Source: UMGS1279 sp045536815 (GTDB lineage: Bacteria; Bacillota; Clostridia; Oscillospirales; Acutalibacteraceae). Taken from it: 47,281 bases of DNA. The stretch covers positions 1 through 47,281 of the forward strand of contig JAZSOH010000028.1 of assembly GCA_045536815.1 (NCBI GenBank), in the 5' to 3' direction. The notes under the pieces were generated by a model. That model ran no database searches. It had not been told where the DNA came from and worked only from the letters and a program-made list of their open reading frames with translations. Below, piece by piece: positions 32,671 to 40,163 of the stretch; the stretch's first letter is position 1; the number at the start of each line of letters is the position of its first letter. A program made the translations under genes and the position numbers.

Positions 32671-32702
32671 AAAACGGCTTGGGAACAAGCCGTTTTTTGT
32701 TT
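32671..32702 (+). terminator. Terminator after rpsU
   Basis: An 11-bp perfect stem AAAACGGCTTG/CAAGCCGTTTT (32671-32681, 32686-32696) with a GGAA loop is followed by TTGTTTT. Confidence 0.93.
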
Positions 32703-32726
32703 TAATTTGATTTAAAAGGTGAAAAA

Positions 32727-33224
32727 ATGTTTATTAAACCTTATAAATATTTTGAAAAGGCAACCCTTGTAACTAATGAGTGGCTTTTAGAAAACAATAT
32801 AAAAGCTCTTATTCTAGATGTCGATAACACGCTTACCATAAAAAAAGGTGAGATAGTATTAGAGGGTGTTATGCAGTGGCTTTCATCTATGCGCTCTGCG
32901 GGAATTAGGCTTATAATTTTATCTAACGCACGTCCCAAAAGAATGGAAAAGGTATCTAAAAAACTAGGCCTTTCTTTTGTGGGGTATGGTATGAAACCGC
33001 TCCCATTTGGGTGTTTTGTTGCGGCGAAAAGAATGGGCGTTAAAGTGAAAGACTGCGCAATTATAGGTGACCAGCTTTTTACCGATATGCTCGGTGGAAA
33101 TCTAGCGGGCGTTAAAACTGTTTTGGTTAGCCCTAAGGAGCTTGAAACTTCTATCGGTTTTAAAATTAAAAGAGGCCTTGAAAGGCTACTTTTAAAGGCT
33201 TATAAGTTACCTTGTAATTTTTAA
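32727..33224 (+). CDS. yqeG: YqeG-family HAD IIIA-type phosphatase
   Basis: The 165-residue protein has the HAD motifs: I, ALILDVDNTLT (DxD nucleophile and acid); II, LIILSNARPKRM; III/IV, KPLPFGCFVAAKRMG with CAIIGDQLFTDMLGGNLAG. The HAD IIIA YqeG subfamily includes mitochondrial GEP4, a phosphatidylglycerophosphatase, so a role in phospholipid synthesis is possible. AAAGGTGA precedes the ATG. It starts a probable operon with the TIM-barrel gene and aroQ. Confidence 0.9.
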   Translation: MFIKPYKYFEKATLVTNEWLLENNIKALILDVDNTLTIKKGEIVLEGVMQWLSSMRSAGIRLIILSNARPKRMEKVSKKLGLSFVGYGMKPLPFGCFVAAKRMGVKVKDCAIIGDQLFTDMLGGNLAGVKTVLVSPKELETSIGFKIKRGLERLLLKAYKLPCNF

Positions 33225-33239
33225 AAAGAAGGTGTAATA

Positions 33240-34100
33240 ATGTCGGCTATTTTCGGACCTGCAGGTAATTCCGAAAGCTTTTCGGCAATGGGATACAAAA
33301 GTTCGCTTGAGGTCCCAAAATATTTAAGTAATATGGGGCTTGACGCTTTTGAATATCAGTGTGGAAGAGGCGTTAATATCGGTGCTGAGAAGGCAAATGA
33401 GCTTGGCAAACTGGCAAAAGAAAAGGGAATAACCCTTTCACTGCACGCCCCTTACTATATTTCTATGTCCTCTGTTGAAGAAGAAAAACGTCTTAATTCA
33501 ATTAAGTACATTTTAGATAGCGCAATAGCCGTGAAAAATATGGGCGGAAGCAGAATAGTTGTTCATACAGGCTCTTGTGGGAAAATCAGTAGGGAAGAGG
33601 CCTTGGCGCTCGCTAAGGACACGATGAGATTAGCACTTAACAGTCTCGATGAAAATGGACTTTCAGACATTCATATTTGTCCCGAAACAATGGGTAAAAT
33701 AAATCAGCTTGGAACCTTGGAAGAGGTTTTGTCCCTTTGTGAGCTTGATGAAAGGCTTATACCTTGTATAGATTTTGGCCACTTGAACGCAAGAACCCTT
33801 GGCGGTTATAACTCTTATGAGGACTTTAGCAAAATTTTTGAAGAGGTAGAAAACCGTCTTGGTGTTGAAAGACTTAAAAGCTTCCATTCTCATTTTTCTA
33901 AAATTGAGTATACAAACGGCGGCGAGAAAAAGCACTTAACCTTTGAGGATACTGTATATGGTCCTGATTTCGAGCCGGTTATGGAGATAGTTGCAAAGAA
34001 AAACTTAAGTCCAACCTTTATATGTGAGTCTGCGGGCACACAGGCTGAGGATGCTCTTATGATGAAAAAATATTACTATAGTGTAAGGGAAGAGAAATAA
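33240..34100 (+). CDS. Endonuclease IV-like TIM barrel protein (AP endonuclease family 2)
   Basis: The 286-residue product has metal-site motifs of the Nfo/xylose-isomerase-like fold: LSLHAPYY (His), VVHTGS (His), ICPETMG (Glu), CIDFGHLNAR (Asp, His) and KSFHSHFSKIEY (His). These match the endonuclease IV order, in which the three-metal site cuts abasic DNA. The fourth motif reads IDFGHLNA rather than the LDTCHAFA of classical Nfo, so it may be an Nfo-like paralogue with another sugar-phosphate substrate. AGAAGGTG precedes the ATG. It is followed after one base by aroQ. Confidence 0.8.
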   Translation: MSAIFGPAGNSESFSAMGYKSSLEVPKYLSNMGLDAFEYQCGRGVNIGAEKANELGKLAKEKGITLSLHAPYYISMSSVEEEKRLNSIKYILDSAIAVKNMGGSRIVVHTGSCGKISREEALALAKDTMRLALNSLDENGLSDIHICPETMGKINQLGTLEEVLSLCELDERLIPCIDFGHLNARTLGGYNSYEDFSKIFEEVENRLGVERLKSFHSHFSKIEYTNGGEKKHLTFEDTVYGPDFEPVMEIVAKKNLSPTFICESAGTQAEDALMMKKYYYSVREEK

Positions 34101-34101
34101 G

Positions 34102-34533
34102 ATGAAAATTTTAGTTATAAACGGTCCCAATCTTAATATGCTAGGCCTTAGAGAGCCTGAAATTTACGGAAAAGAAACCCTAGAGGATATAAATCAAAAG
34201 GTTTCGGAGTATGCTAAAACTTGTGGGGCAGAGTGCGAATTTTTTCAGTCGAATTGTGAGGGAGAAATAGTATCTAAAATTCAAACAGTTTTGACGAAGT
34301 TTGATGGTTGTGTAATAAATGCCGGTGCATATACACATTATAGCTATGCGATAAGAGATGCTATTGCTTCGGTTTCTAAGCCCTTCGTTGAGGTGCATAT
34401 TTCTAACGTTCATAAAAGGGAAGAGTTCAGGCACACTTCGGTTATTTCGGCGGTTTGCAAGGGTGTAATTGCAGGTTTTGGCTCTGACAGTTATTTGCTT
34501 GCCATCAAAGCGCTTTGCGATAGTCTTAAATAA
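34102..34533 (+). CDS. aroQ: 3-dehydroquinate dehydratase, type II
   Basis: The 143-residue enzyme performs the third step of the shikimate pathway. It has the type II pattern MKILVINGPNLNMLGLREPEIYG (opening, with the catalytic Tyr in EIYG), FFQSNCEGEIVSKIQ, INAGAYTHYSYAIRDAI and EVHISNVHKREEFRHTS with the catalytic His. The start overlaps the end of the previous gene's control region (1 base apart). AroQ next to efp is a common Firmicutes arrangement. Confidence 0.96.
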   Translation: MKILVINGPNLNMLGLREPEIYGKETLEDINQKVSEYAKTCGAECEFFQSNCEGEIVSKIQTVLTKFDGCVINAGAYTHYSYAIRDAIASVSKPFVEVHISNVHKREEFRHTSVISAVCKGVIAGFGSDSYLLAIKALCDSLK

Positions 34534-34569
34534 AGAATTAAAATATTGGTTAAATTGGATATAAATACC

Positions 34570-34598
34570 TTGACAAAAAAATAAAAACAAGGTATAAT
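34570..34598 (+). promoter_or_regulatory. Consensus sigma-A promoter of efp
   Basis: A perfect TTGACA (34570-34575) and a perfect TATAAT (34593-34598) are 17 bp apart. Confidence 0.93.
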
Positions 34599-34640
34599 TT
34601 TAATAACTGATTTGAAGAAAAAATCGGTGCTTATATGTAG

Positions 34641-34669
34641 AATGTCGGTGTAATCGACATTAACTTTTT
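34641..34669 (+). promoter_or_regulatory. Terminator-like hairpin in the efp leader
   Basis: AATGTCG (34641-34647) and CGACATT (34655-34661) form a 7-bp stem followed by AACTTTTT, ending right at the GGAGG of efp. It could attenuate transcription or influence access to the binding site. Confidence 0.45.
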
Positions 34670-34683
34670 GGAGGTAAAAAAAT

Positions 34684-35241
34684 ATGGTATCTGCCGGCGA
34701 TTTTAGAAATGGCGTAACATTTGAAATGGAAGGAAACGTTTATCAGATTATTGAATTTCAACATGTTAAACCTGGTAAAGGTGCTGCTTTCGTTCGCGCA
34801 AAGATTAAAAATGTAATTGCAGGCTCTGTGGTTGAAAGAACCTTCAACCCTAACGATAAATATCCTACTGCATTTATTGAAAGAAAAGAAATGGAATATT
34901 CTTATAACGATAGCGGTCTTTATTATTTTATGGACCCTGAATCTTATGAGCTTATCCCTGTTAACGAGTCAGACTTGGGCGATAACTTTAAGTTTGTTAA
35001 AGAAAATATGGTTTGTAAAATTCTTTCTTACAAAGGCAATGTTTTCGGTATTGAGCCGCCAACCTTTGTTGAACTTACAGTTACTCAAACCGACCCAGGT
35101 TTTAAAGGCGATACTGCTACTAACGCTACCAAACCTGCAACTCTTGAAACAGGTGCAGAAATCCGCGTTCCCCTCTTCATTGATGAGGGCGATGTAATTC
35201 GTATCGATACAAGAACCGGCGAATATATGGAACGCGCATAA
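34684..35241 (+). CDS. efp: Elongation factor P
   Basis: The 185-residue factor rescues ribosomes stalled at polyproline. The first KOW-like domain has MVSAGDFRNGVTFEMEGN and IIEFQHVKPGKGAAFVRAK, with the tip lysine in the PGKG loop that is modified in many bacteria. OB domains II and III follow, with PLFIDEGDVIRIDTRTGEYM at the end. TTTGGAGG precedes the ATG. It has its own promoter and is followed after 42 bases by the CD1247-like gene. Confidence 0.97.
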   Translation: MVSAGDFRNGVTFEMEGNVYQIIEFQHVKPGKGAAFVRAKIKNVIAGSVVERTFNPNDKYPTAFIERKEMEYSYNDSGLYYFMDPESYELIPVNESDLGDNFKFVKENMVCKILSYKGNVFGIEPPTFVELTVTQTDPGFKGDTATNATKPATLETGAEIRVPLFIDEGDVIRIDTRTGEYMERA

Positions 35242-35283
35242 TTTCCTTAAAATTATCTATAATATCCGTAAGGAGTGTTTTGT

Positions 35284-35721
35284 ATGACAATTTCTGAAAA
35301 AGTTGCTTATATTAAAGGCCTTGCAGAAGGTCTTGAACTTGATAGTGCTGATAAAAACAGTAAGGTTTTAAAAGCTATTATTGAGCTTTTAGAAGATGTA
35401 GCTCTTACAGTTGAAGATTTGGAAGATGCTGCTGCTGAGCTTTGCGAGCAAATCGACGCTGTAGATGAGGACCTTTCAAATCTTGAAGATTTCGTTTACG
35501 ACGATGAAGATGAATATGATGACGATGATGAGTTTTTTGATGACGATGATGACCTTTACGAGGTTGAGTGTCCCGCTTGTCACGATATCGTTTATCTTGA
35601 CGAAGGTATGCTTGAGGAAGGCGAAATCGCTTGTCCTAACTGCGGCACAAATTTAGAGTTTGATTTTGAAGGCTGCGACTGTGACTGCGACAGTTGCGAA
35701 TCTGATTGCAGCGATAAATAA
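35284..35721 (+). CDS. CD1247-like zinc-ribbon protein with acidic linker
   Basis: The 145-residue protein has a helical N-terminal domain (about 1-65, TISEKVAYIKGLAEGLELD, typical of the CD1247 N-terminal domain). An extremely acidic stretch follows (residues of about 73-95, mostly Asp with Glu/Phe/Tyr), then a CPAC...CPNC zinc ribbon (about 98-123) and a C-terminal alternation of Cys and Asp. The first domain is widespread in Clostridia and has no known function. AAGGAG lies 8 bases before the ATG at 35284; a GTG in frame at 35275 overlaps that site. It lies between efp and a strong terminator, so it is probably co-transcribed with efp. Confidence 0.8.
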   Translation: MTISEKVAYIKGLAEGLELDSADKNSKVLKAIIELLEDVALTVEDLEDAAAELCEQIDAVDEDLSNLEDFVYDDEDEYDDDDEFFDDDDDLYEVECPACHDIVYLDEGMLEEGEIACPNCGTNLEFDFEGCDCDCDSCESDCSDK

Positions 35722-35732
35722 TTAAAAATTTG

Positions 35733-35768
35733 CGGGGTGCTGCATTTTATAGCGGCACCCCGTTTTTT
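35733..35768 (+). terminator. Terminator after the efp/CD1247-like unit
   Basis: An 11-bp stem CGGGGTGCTGC/GCGGCACCCCG (35733-35743, 35752-35762, one G-U) is followed by TTTTTT. Confidence 0.93.
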
Positions 35769-35781
35769 GTGAGGTATTATT

Positions 35782-36543
35782 TTGAGTTTAAAAACTTTTA
35801 ACATAACTTATACCGAAAAACAAAGCGTGGAAGCCTCTGCAAATTTTGAAAAAACAGGTGTTATAATTGTTGCCGCGGGAAATGCATCAAGAATGTCGGG
35901 GCAAAACAAAATCCTTGCAGATATTTTAGGTGAGCCTGTTATTGTTCGCACTATAAAGGCTTTTGAGCAGGTGGCGTTTGTTTCCGATATTGTAATTGTA
36001 ACTAGAGCCGATATGGTTTTGGATATTGAAAATCTAATATCCAGCTTTTCTCTTTCAAAGGTTACCGACATAGTTGTAGGGGGAGCCTCAAGGCAGGAAT
36101 CGGTTAGAAACGGATTTGAGGTTTTAAAGGACCGCGAAGATATTAAGAATGTACTTATTCACGATGGCGCCAGACCGCTTGTTACAAAGAAGGTTATTGA
36201 AAACGTAGTGTTGGGGGCCGAAGAATTCGGCGCGGCAATACCCACTGTACCGGCAAAGGATACCGTAAAAAAGATTGGTGCTTTGGGTAAGGTTACCGAG
36301 ACCCTCAACCGTAGTGAGCTTTGCCTTGTTCAGACACCGCAAGGTTTTTCTTTAGAGTGCTATAAAAAATCGCTTGAAGCCGCAGGGGAAAAGCTAAGTG
36401 AATTCACTGACGATAGCGGCGTCGTAGAAAACGCGGGATATAGCGTTTATACAACACATGGAGATTATAATAACATAAAAATTACTACCCCTGAGGACTT
36501 AAGTATAGCAAGGGCAATTTTAAGCGTTGAGGAGGGACTTTAG
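35782..36543 (+). CDS. ispD: 2-C-methyl-D-erythritol 4-phosphate cytidylyltransferase
   Basis: The 253-residue enzyme of the MEP isoprenoid pathway adds CMP to methylerythritol phosphate. The nucleotide-binding loop GVIIVAAGNASRMSGQNKI begins near residue 28, followed by GGASRQESVRNGF, LIHDGARPLV, TVPAKDTVKKI, CLVQTPQGFSLE and FTDDSGVVE. The first 25 residues are an extension beyond the usual start. The TTG start has GTGAGGT 7 bases upstream, supporting the extended form. The ispF start overlaps its stop. Confidence 0.95.
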   Translation: MSLKTFNITYTEKQSVEASANFEKTGVIIVAAGNASRMSGQNKILADILGEPVIVRTIKAFEQVAFVSDIVIVTRADMVLDIENLISSFSLSKVTDIVVGGASRQESVRNGFEVLKDREDIKNVLIHDGARPLVTKKVIENVVLGAEEFGAAIPTVPAKDTVKKIGALGKVTETLNRSELCLVQTPQGFSLECYKKSLEAAGEKLSEFTDDSGVVENAGYSVYTTHGDYNNIKITTPEDLSIARAILSVEEGL

Positions 36544-37016
36544 TGAGAATAGGTCATGGATATGATGTTCACCGATTAGAGATTGGAAGAAGGCTTATAA
36601 TTGGCGGAGTTACTATACCTTTTGAAAAGGGGCTTTTAGGTCATTCGGATGCAGATGTTTTATTGCACGCAATAAGCGATGCGCTTATTGGCGCGGCGGC
36701 ACTAGGTGATATAGGCAAACACTTCCCCCCCTCTGATGAGCGTTTTAAGGATATAGACAGTAGAATTTTACTTAAAGAGGTTGGAAAGCTTTTAGAAGAA
36801 AACGGCTACAAGGTTTCCAATATTGATTCTACTATAATTGCCGAGCGTCCTAAAATGGCGCCATATATTATGCAAATGCGTCAAAACGTTGCTGATGATT
36901 TAGGCCTTGAGGTTTCAAAAGTTAGTGTTAAGGCAACAACAGAAGAAGGGCTTTCTTTCACCGGCAAGGGCGAGGGGATTGCGGCACACGCCGTTTGTAT
37001 TATAGAAAAAGTATAA
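36543..37016 (+). CDS. ispF: 2-C-methyl-D-erythritol 2,4-cyclodiphosphate synthase
   Basis: The 157-residue enzyme forms the cyclic diphosphate in the MEP pathway. It opens MRIGHGYDVHRLEIGRRLI with the zinc ligands of the YDVHR motif, then GLLGHSDADVLLHAISDAL, DIGKHFPPSD and a C-terminal ATTEEGLSFTGKGEGIAAHA. It starts with GTG overlapping the ispD TAG, so the pair is coupled. GAGGAGGG in the end of ispD is the binding site. IspD and IspF act as separate chains here, not as the fused IspDF. Confidence 0.97.
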   Translation: MRIGHGYDVHRLEIGRRLIIGGVTIPFEKGLLGHSDADVLLHAISDALIGAAALGDIGKHFPPSDERFKDIDSRILLKEVGKLLEENGYKVSNIDSTIIAERPKMAPYIMQMRQNVADDLGLEVSKVSVKATTEEGLSFTGKGEGIAAHAVCIIEKV

Positions 37017-37025
37017 ATCATAAAG

Positions 37026-37063
37026 TATAAGCACCTTTAATAATATAAAAAGGGGTGCTTATA
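37026..37063 (+). promoter_or_regulatory. Hairpin covering the ribosome binding site of the DUF4830 gene
   Basis: TATAAGCACC (37026-37035) pairs perfectly over 10 bp with GGTGCTTATA (37054-37063), enclosing an 18-base loop. The 3' arm takes in part of the AAGGGGTG binding site and the first base of the ATG, so folding would block translation. Confidence 0.5.
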
Positions 37064-37527
37064 TGTTTTTTAAGGTTACTACTAAAAAAACACTTTCAAG
37101 ATGTTTTCTTGTTTCGATTTTACTTATAGTGATTTTAAGCTCGGGGCTTTTCCTTTTCTCGAACAGTGTTAGGGGAGAAAAGCTGCCTAAAAATGCACAC
37201 ACTATAGAAAAAAGGGTACAGTTCGTAGAAAATCTAGGTGTTTTTGTTGACGGGACATTTCTAGAGGAAGAAAAAGAGGTTGAAATTCCTTATAAATTTT
37301 CTGATGTCTATGAACAGTATAATAGTTTGCAACAAAAAGCGGGATATAACCTTAAAGAATATTGTGGAAAAAAGGTTGTGCATTACACTTTAAAGCTTAG
37401 CGATGAGACAAGAAATGATGTGTATGCTCATCTTCTTGTATATAACGGATATGTAATAGGGGGAGATATTTCGGCTATTGCGGTAGACGATGGATATATG
37501 CTTCCTCTTATAAAAAATAAGGAATAA
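37063..37527 (+). CDS. DUF4830-domain membrane-anchored protein
   Basis: The 154-residue product has one N-terminal hydrophobic segment (about residues 14-34) that is either a signal anchor or a signal peptide. The outer part has VEIPYKFSDVYEQYNSLQQK, GYNLKEYCGKKVVHYTLKL and YAHLLVYNGYVIGGDISAI, which fits DUF4830. The function of this clostridial domain is unknown. AGGGGTG lies before the ATG, within a hairpin. It lies between ispF and an RsuA-like gene and may share their transcript. Confidence 0.72.
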   Translation: MFFKVTTKKTLSRCFLVSILLIVILSSGLFLFSNSVRGEKLPKNAHTIEKRVQFVENLGVFVDGTFLEEEKEVEIPYKFSDVYEQYNSLQQKAGYNLKEYCGKKVVHYTLKLSDETRNDVYAHLLVYNGYVIGGDISAIAVDDGYMLPLIKNKE

Positions 37528-37529
37528 AA

Positions 37530-38252
37530 GTGGGTTATATGGAAAGACTTGATAAAATAGTTTCAAAAGCGGGCGCAGTATCAAGAAGCGATGCAAGAGG
37601 CCTTATTTTAAGGGGACTTGTTACGGTTGATGGCGCTGTTATAAGGGATATTGGGTTTAAGGTAGATGAAAAAGACTGCAAAATTACCCTTGATGGAAAG
37701 CCGCTTAACTTTAAGGAGTATATTTATATTATAATGAATAAGCCCAAGGGTGTTTTGTCGGCAAGTGAGGATAAAAAAGCCGAAACGGTTATAGATTTGT
37801 TGCCCGATGAATTTAAAAGGCGAAATCTTTTCCCTGTTGGAAGACTGGATAAAAACACTACAGGGCTTTTGTTAATAACAGATGATGGGGATTTTGCACA
37901 TAAGCTGCTTTCTCCGTCAAAGAAGGTGCCAAAAGAATATATCGCAACGCTTGACGGCGAAATAAACGGCGAAGTAGTTGATGGGTTTTTAAGGGGCGTA
38001 ACCCTCAAAGACGGCACCAAGCTTTCTTCGGCAAAGGTGGAGAAGCTAAGTAATCCTTTTGAGGCCAAGGTTACAATAACCGAGGGCAAGTACCATCAAA
38101 TAAAAAGAATGTTTGGGCTTTACGACTTGGGAGTAAATGAGCTTAAAAGAATTTCTTTTGCGGGGCTTTTTCTTCCAAAAGACTTAAGAGAGGGAGAGTT
38201 TAGAGAGCTTTCCAACCAAGAAATGCAAACAATAAAAAACAGTACAAATTAG
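37530..38252 (+). CDS. RsuA/RluB-family rRNA pseudouridine synthase
   Basis: The 240-residue enzyme has an N-terminal S4 RNA-binding domain (residues of about 4-60, RLDKIVSKAGAVSRSDARG) and a synthase domain with the catalytic motif FPVGRLDKNTTGLLLITDDG (Asp at about residue 106). Length and layout fit the RsuA-like enzymes that modify 16S U516 or related sites. The GTG start at 37530 has AAGGA 6 bases upstream, within the end of the DUF4830 gene; an in-frame ATG nine bases on is poorly spaced. The exact target uridine cannot be told from sequence. Confidence 0.9.
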   Translation: MGYMERLDKIVSKAGAVSRSDARGLILRGLVTVDGAVIRDIGFKVDEKDCKITLDGKPLNFKEYIYIIMNKPKGVLSASEDKKAETVIDLLPDEFKRRNLFPVGRLDKNTTGLLLITDDGDFAHKLLSPSKKVPKEYIATLDGEINGEVVDGFLRGVTLKDGTKLSSAKVEKLSNPFEAKVTITEGKYHQIKRMFGLYDLGVNELKRISFAGLFLPKDLREGEFRELSNQEMQTIKNSTN

Positions 38253-38358
38253 ATGTCATAATATGCCAGTGTTATAAAAAAATAAGCAATAGAAAGTGGT
38301 TTTTTGTAACATTTGTTATTTGTTCTTAAAAGATTAGGCAAATTCTACAAAATAAAAC

Positions 38359-38386
38359 TTGAATATTTGGATAATTGTAGTATAGT
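38359..38386 (+). promoter_or_regulatory. Promoter of the msmX-like gene
   Basis: TTGAAT (38359-38364) and TATAGT (38381-38386) are 16 bp apart. A second TATAAT (38406-38411) lies 20 bases on but lacks a good -35 box. Confidence 0.55.
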
Positions 38387-38462
38387 AATTTGTATATTAT
38401 GTTGGTATAATAATTTCATATGAAACATAAATGTATGTTTTAAAAAACAGGAGGTCATTTAA

Positions 38463-39605
38463 ATGGCAAGTCTTTCACTTAAAAATATTTACAAGAAATA
38501 TCCTGGCGGCGTTATTGCCGTTTCCGATTTTAATTTGGAAATCAAGGATAAAGAGTTCATTATTCTTGTTGGTCCTTCCGGTTGCGGTAAATCAACTACC
38601 CTTCGTATGATTGCCGGTTTGGAAGAAATCAGCAGTGGTGAGCTTTATATCGGCGACCGTTTGGTTAACGACGTAGCTCCTAAAGACCGTGATATTGCAA
38701 TGGTTTTCCAGAACTACGCTCTTTACCCCCATATGACAGTTTTTGATAATATGGCTTTCGGTCTTAAGCTTCGTAAAACTTCTAAAGAGGAAATCCGCCG
38801 TAGAGTTGAAGAGGCTGCTCGCATTCTTGATATTGAGCATCTTCTTGAGCGTAAGCCCAAGGCTTTGTCCGGTGGTCAGCGTCAGCGTGTTGCTTTAGGT
38901 CGTGCTATCGTTCGTGAGCCTAAGGTATTCCTTCTTGACGAACCTCTTTCAAACCTTGACGCTAAGCTCCGTGCACAAATGCGTACCGAGCTTACCAGAA
39001 TGCATCAAAAACTTGGTACAACCTTTATCTACGTTACCCATGACCAGACAGAGGCTATGACAATGGGTACCCGTATCGTAGTTATGAAGGATGGTCTTAT
39101 CCAACAGTGCGATGCTCCTCAGGTTCTTTATGACAGACCTTGCAATATGTTCGTTGCCGGATTTATCGGTTCTCCTCAAATGAACTTTATCGATGGTAAA
39201 GTTGTTAAAGATGGCGACAAGTTCTATGCTGAGTTTGGCTCAGAAGATACCAAAACTCGTGCAGGTGTTAAATACCGCATTCTTCTTCCTGAAGGAAAGA
39301 ACGCTAAAGACGCTTTGGTTCCTTATGAGGATAAAGAGGTTATCATTGGTATCCGTCCTGAGCACGTTCACAACGAGCAGAACTTCCTTGACACAATTCC
39401 TGAAGGTATTGTTGAGGCAGACGTTGAGGTTACAGAGCTTATGGGTGCTGAAACCTACCTTTATATGAACTGCGAAGGTCATGCAATCAACGCTCGTGTT
39501 GATCCCTCTAACACCGCTCGTCCCGGCGATAAGATTAAGATTACAATTGATCCTACAAGAATTCACTTGTTCGATAAGGATACTCAGAAAACAATTTGTA
39601 ACTAA
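38463..39605 (+). CDS. msmX: MsmX/UgpC-type ABC transporter ATP-binding protein
   Basis: The 380-residue ATPase of the CUT1 sugar-importer class has Walker A GPSGCGKSTTLRM, the Q-loop MVFQNYALYPHMTVF, signature LSGGQRQRVALGRAIVREPK, Walker B VFLLDEPLSNLDAKLR and the switch VTHDQTEAMTM. The C-terminal TOBE/MalK-like domain extends to residue 380. No permease or binding-protein gene is adjacent. In Gram-positives MsmX-type ATPases stand alone and energise several oligosaccharide importers. Codon use matches the ribosomal protein genes, unlike its immediate neighbours, so it is probably strongly expressed. AGGAGGT precedes the ATG, and a terminator follows. Confidence 0.93.
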   Translation: MASLSLKNIYKKYPGGVIAVSDFNLEIKDKEFIILVGPSGCGKSTTLRMIAGLEEISSGELYIGDRLVNDVAPKDRDIAMVFQNYALYPHMTVFDNMAFGLKLRKTSKEEIRRRVEEAARILDIEHLLERKPKALSGGQRQRVALGRAIVREPKVFLLDEPLSNLDAKLRAQMRTELTRMHQKLGTTFIYVTHDQTEAMTMGTRIVVMKDGLIQQCDAPQVLYDRPCNMFVAGFIGSPQMNFIDGKVVKDGDKFYAEFGSEDTKTRAGVKYRILLPEGKNAKDALVPYEDKEVIIGIRPEHVHNEQNFLDTIPEGIVEADVEVTELMGAETYLYMNCEGHAINARVDPSNTARPGDKIKITIDPTRIHLFDKDTQKTICN

Positions 39606-39623
39606 TTTTATATAAAATAAATG

Positions 39624-39657
39624 GCGCCCACTGTAGTAAAGTGGGCGCTTTATTTTT
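39624..39657 (+). terminator. Terminator after msmX
   Basis: A 9-bp GC-rich stem GCGCCCACT/AGTGGGCGC (39624-39632, 39640-39648) is followed by TTTATTTTT. Confidence 0.92.
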
Positions 39658-39763
39658 ACGGTTTTGATATTATATATTATTCGTGTTTGCTTACCTTAAT
39701 AATATATTGGGCTGATATGTTTTCGATATTTTATAATAAAATTTAAAAATCTAAAAAAAGTTC

Positions 39764-39792
39764 TTGACCTTGACAGGTGAGTGTGCTATAAT
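39764..39792 (+). promoter_or_regulatory. Sigma-A promoter of rpmG-secE-nusG-rplK-rplA
   Basis: TTGACC (39764-39769) and a perfect TATAAT (39787-39792) are 17 bp apart. A second TTGACA follows at 39770 but is too close (11 bp) to serve with this -10 box. Confidence 0.82.
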
Positions 39793-39798
39793 CATAAG

Positions 39799-40004
39799 TA
39801 CCTCATTAGGGTCTTTTTTTTTGCGCCGTTTTTTTGGGTTAGTCGAAAAGGCGGGTAAAGTTGACCCGAAGGCAGTAATTCGCACTTGTTCTTCGCCCTT
39901 AGGTCTTGAGCATACCAAGGGTTAGCGGACTTGCTGTGTGAGGGAGGCTCATTTACTTCTTTAATAGAAGCAAAAAATATTTCCGTAAAACGGGAGGTGC
40001 CGTC
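39799..40004 (+). promoter_or_regulatory. Long structured leader before rpmG
   Basis: About 200 untranslated bases hold a T9 tract (39814-39822) and a T7 tract (39829-39835). Hairpins are CGCC(g)TTTT/AAAAGGCG (39824-39853), CGGGT/ACCCG (39852-39868; it shares two bases, so the two are alternatives), CCCTT(a)GGT/ACC-AAGGG (39896-39921) and CTTCT/AGAAG near 39956-39970. CCGT/ACGG lies just before GGGAGGTG. It has no start codon with a binding site and codon reading. This resembles a ribosomal-protein leader, but I cannot name the family. Confidence 0.6.
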
Positions 40005-40154
40005 ATGAGAGTAAAAATCACATTAGCTTGCACAGAATGTAAGCAACGCAACTACAACACTATGAAGAACAAAAAGAACGACCCTGATCGTCTCGAAATG
40101 AACAAATACTGTCGTTTCTGCAGAAAGCACACTGTTCATAAGGAAACAAAGTAG
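40005..40154 (+). CDS. rpmG: 50S ribosomal protein L33
   Basis: The 49-residue product is MRVKITLACTECKQRNY..., ending KHTVHKETK. Two CxxC pairs (CTEC at about residues 9-12 and CRFC at about 36-39) make it the zinc-binding form of L33. CGGGAGGTG precedes the ATG. It opens the rpmG-secE-nusG order common to bacteria and is short enough to be missed by length filters. Confidence 0.96.
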   Translation: MRVKITLACTECKQRNYNTMKNKKNDPDRLEMNKYCRFCRKHTVHKETK

Positions 40155-40163
40155 GAGGGCAAA

